DNA from: Euprymna scolopes
Taxonomy: Eukaryota > Mollusca > Cephalopoda > Sepiida > Sepiolidae
Assembly (NCBI GenBank): GCA_024364805.1
Contig: CM044490.1
Span: 129,643,726-129,669,795 of the forward strand
Direction of reading: 5' to 3'
DNA: 26,070 bases
In this document: positions 1-26,070 of the stretch, piece by piece
How positions within the stretch are numbered: position 1 is the stretch's first letter
Layout of the letters: each line of letters opens with the position of its first letter
Position numbers and translations under genes: made by a program
Notes under the pieces: generated by a model
The model's input: only the letters and a program-made list of their open reading frames with translations
Database searches by the model: none
Told to the model about the DNA's origin: nothing

Positions 1-25014
<25,014 letters not shown>

Positions 25015-25113
25015 TCAAGTAAATGTGATCACAAGGACATAAAAAAAAACAAAAACAAATTCAATCAAGTTTTTAGCTGATAAAAGTAGCTGCTAAGGAG
25101 GCAAAATTTGAGA

Positions 25114-25229
25114 GTCATAAGTCGACTTAATGTGCTATTTCTGCGCATGTGCAAATATACACTTATATCTTGTCATAAGTCGACTTAATGTGCTATTTCT
25201 GCGCATGTGCAAATATACATTTATATCTT
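25114..25229. repeat. 58-bp tandem duplication, two copies
   Basis: Units 25114-25171 and 25172-25229 begin 'gtcataagtcgacttaatgt' and differ at about one base, so the duplication is recent. Each unit contains the perfect palindrome AAGTCGACTT and 'tgcgcatgtgca', nearly palindromic. Confidence 0.95.
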
Positions 25230-25280
25230 TCATAACGTTGGATTTAAGTTTTTATATGCATAAATCAACAAAAAAAGACA

Positions 25281-25375
25281 CACTGGTTCTCGTTGGATAA
25301 CTGAAGTTCAGCAACATTCAGCCTAGTCAGTACCAGATGGGTGACTATTTAGGAATAGCAGGCACCGTATGTAGG
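25281..25375 (+). repeat. 5S rRNA-derived repeat (SINE3-like), copy 2
   Basis: 'ctgaagttcagcaacattca', 'gcctagtcagtaccagatgg', 'gtgactatttaggaatagca', 'ggcaccgta' follows 5S rRNA from its middle to its 3' end (compare 'gaagttaagcaac', 'cctggttagtac', 'gatgggtgacc', 'gggaataccaggtgccgta'). It keeps 'agatgggtgac' better than copy 1. Diverged internal promoter; not a functional 5S gene. Confidence 0.78.
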
Positions 25376-26070
25376 AATATGTCAACACCTCCTCACAAGA
25401 GCTACAAAAATCTAACGTTGTCATCTTCCATCACAGATATACATGCATCTGGGGGCCGATTGTGAATTTCACACTCCCATGAAACTTCCTCCTTTGGAGG
25501 AAGCCAGTTCAATCTGCATAGAGCGAGTGCCGCTCTAGTACTGTATCTATATAAAGTTAAGTATGTTTATATATTTGTATCTACAGGATTCACTGGTAAA
25601 TTAATTAATGTGGTGTAACAGATATAATCAGTTCTAAGTGACAGTCTTCTAAAGGTTGATGGTTCAATCCTCAGTGTGGGCAATAATACAATTATGAATT
25701 ACTTAACATTACCAGATTATAGCTAACAAGAGGAGAGCAAGTTTGCTCCATAAATTAAATAAAAGGTTCTGTTTGAAACTTTGTACAGATTTCCCGTATT
25801 TGGCAAGATGCACTTGAAGGTTGGAAGTTACATTGGCTGAAATAGTGTGAGAATAAAATCTATGAGAACAGTTGTCTGAATAATCTGAATTATACTAATT
25901 AATCGATCATTATGAATTTTAGCCCATAGGTGCTAGGTGTGCAAATGTGAGACATATTTAGTTTAATTTAGTTTTATGCAAATGGAGGAAAAATGAAGGA
26001 TGCAAAAATTCAAATATCTCTGAAATGTTAACAATAGTGTTGGGACGATTCCTAATTTTTATACGATTCC
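25376..26070. other. Possible SINE body with hairpin and tRNA-like B box; rest unassigned
   Basis: The less A/T-rich 25376-25590 may be the body behind the 5S-like head and contains the perfect hairpin CTTCCTCCTTTGGAGGAAG at 25485-25503. At about 25660-25680 'ggttgatggttcaatcctca' resembles a tRNA-type box B (GGTTCRANTCC), but no convincing box A or cloverleaf is visible. No DHX15 exon with a Walker A motif lies here. Confidence 0.4.

Noticed and set aside
25114-25229. CRISPR-like repeat array
   Set aside because: Only two head-to-tail units without spacers, in a eukaryotic intron.
25610-25685. tRNA gene suggested by a B-box-like sequence
   Set aside because: No matching A box, acceptor stem or anticodon arm can be drawn; at most a tRNA-derived repeat fragment.

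Overview
This is an AT-rich eukaryotic genomic window that holds most of one intron-rich gene on the minus strand: the DEAH-box RNA helicase DHX15, the animal orthologue of yeast Prp43. Eight coding exons run from 24975 down to 510. They chain in frame with GT-AG splice sites into 530 codons. The 5' exons (N-terminal region and Walker A motif) lie beyond base 26070. The last roughly 95 codons (most of the OB-fold region) lie before base 1. Visible in order are motifs Ia, DEAH, SAT, IV, V and VI, then the winged-helix/ratchet region and the start of the OB-fold region. The enzyme disassembles lariat-intron spliceosomes and also works in ribosome biogenesis.

The organism is most likely a mollusc, probably a cephalopod of octopus or squid type. 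Reasons: DHX15 is animal-like; introns of 1.3-7 kb are packed with decayed LINEs; a LINE 3' tail ends in (GATGAT)n after a 'catccaac...' stretch that I recall from cephalopod repeats; and 5S-rRNA-derived repeats are present. The phylum is an inference from memory, not proof.

Layout. 1-509: intron with half of a foldback repeat. 510-700: exon. 701-7746: a 7 kb intron holding a plus-strand endonuclease/RT LINE fossil (about 1500-3983), a LINE 3'-end fragment joined to it (3984-4326) and a minus-strand LINE (5418-7055). 7747-7869: exon. 7870-14686: a 6.8 kb intron with a mariner-type foldback element (8303-8796), a 5S-derived repeat, an assembly gap of 10 N, a second mariner-like fragment and several hairpin-forming repeats. 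14687-14878: exon, with a 211-bp MITE just upstream of it. 17050-17308: exon. 17533-18300: two more LINE pieces. 19687-19941: exon flanked by two copies of a short repeat. 19942-22913: intron with a minus-strand LINE C-terminal fossil. 22914-23090 and 23248-23449: exons. 23450-24784: intron with a decayed partial copy of the neighbouring exon. 24785-24975: exon. 24976-26070: intron with a 58-bp tandem duplication and a second 5S-derived repeat.

The main pattern outside the gene is a family of short inverted-repeat (foldback) elements. I count about twelve related arms, mostly as head-to-head pairs, in four introns of this one gene. They would make the pre-mRNA fold into several hairpins beside exons. 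I saw no protein-coding gene other than DHX15 and no recognisable new enzymatic system.
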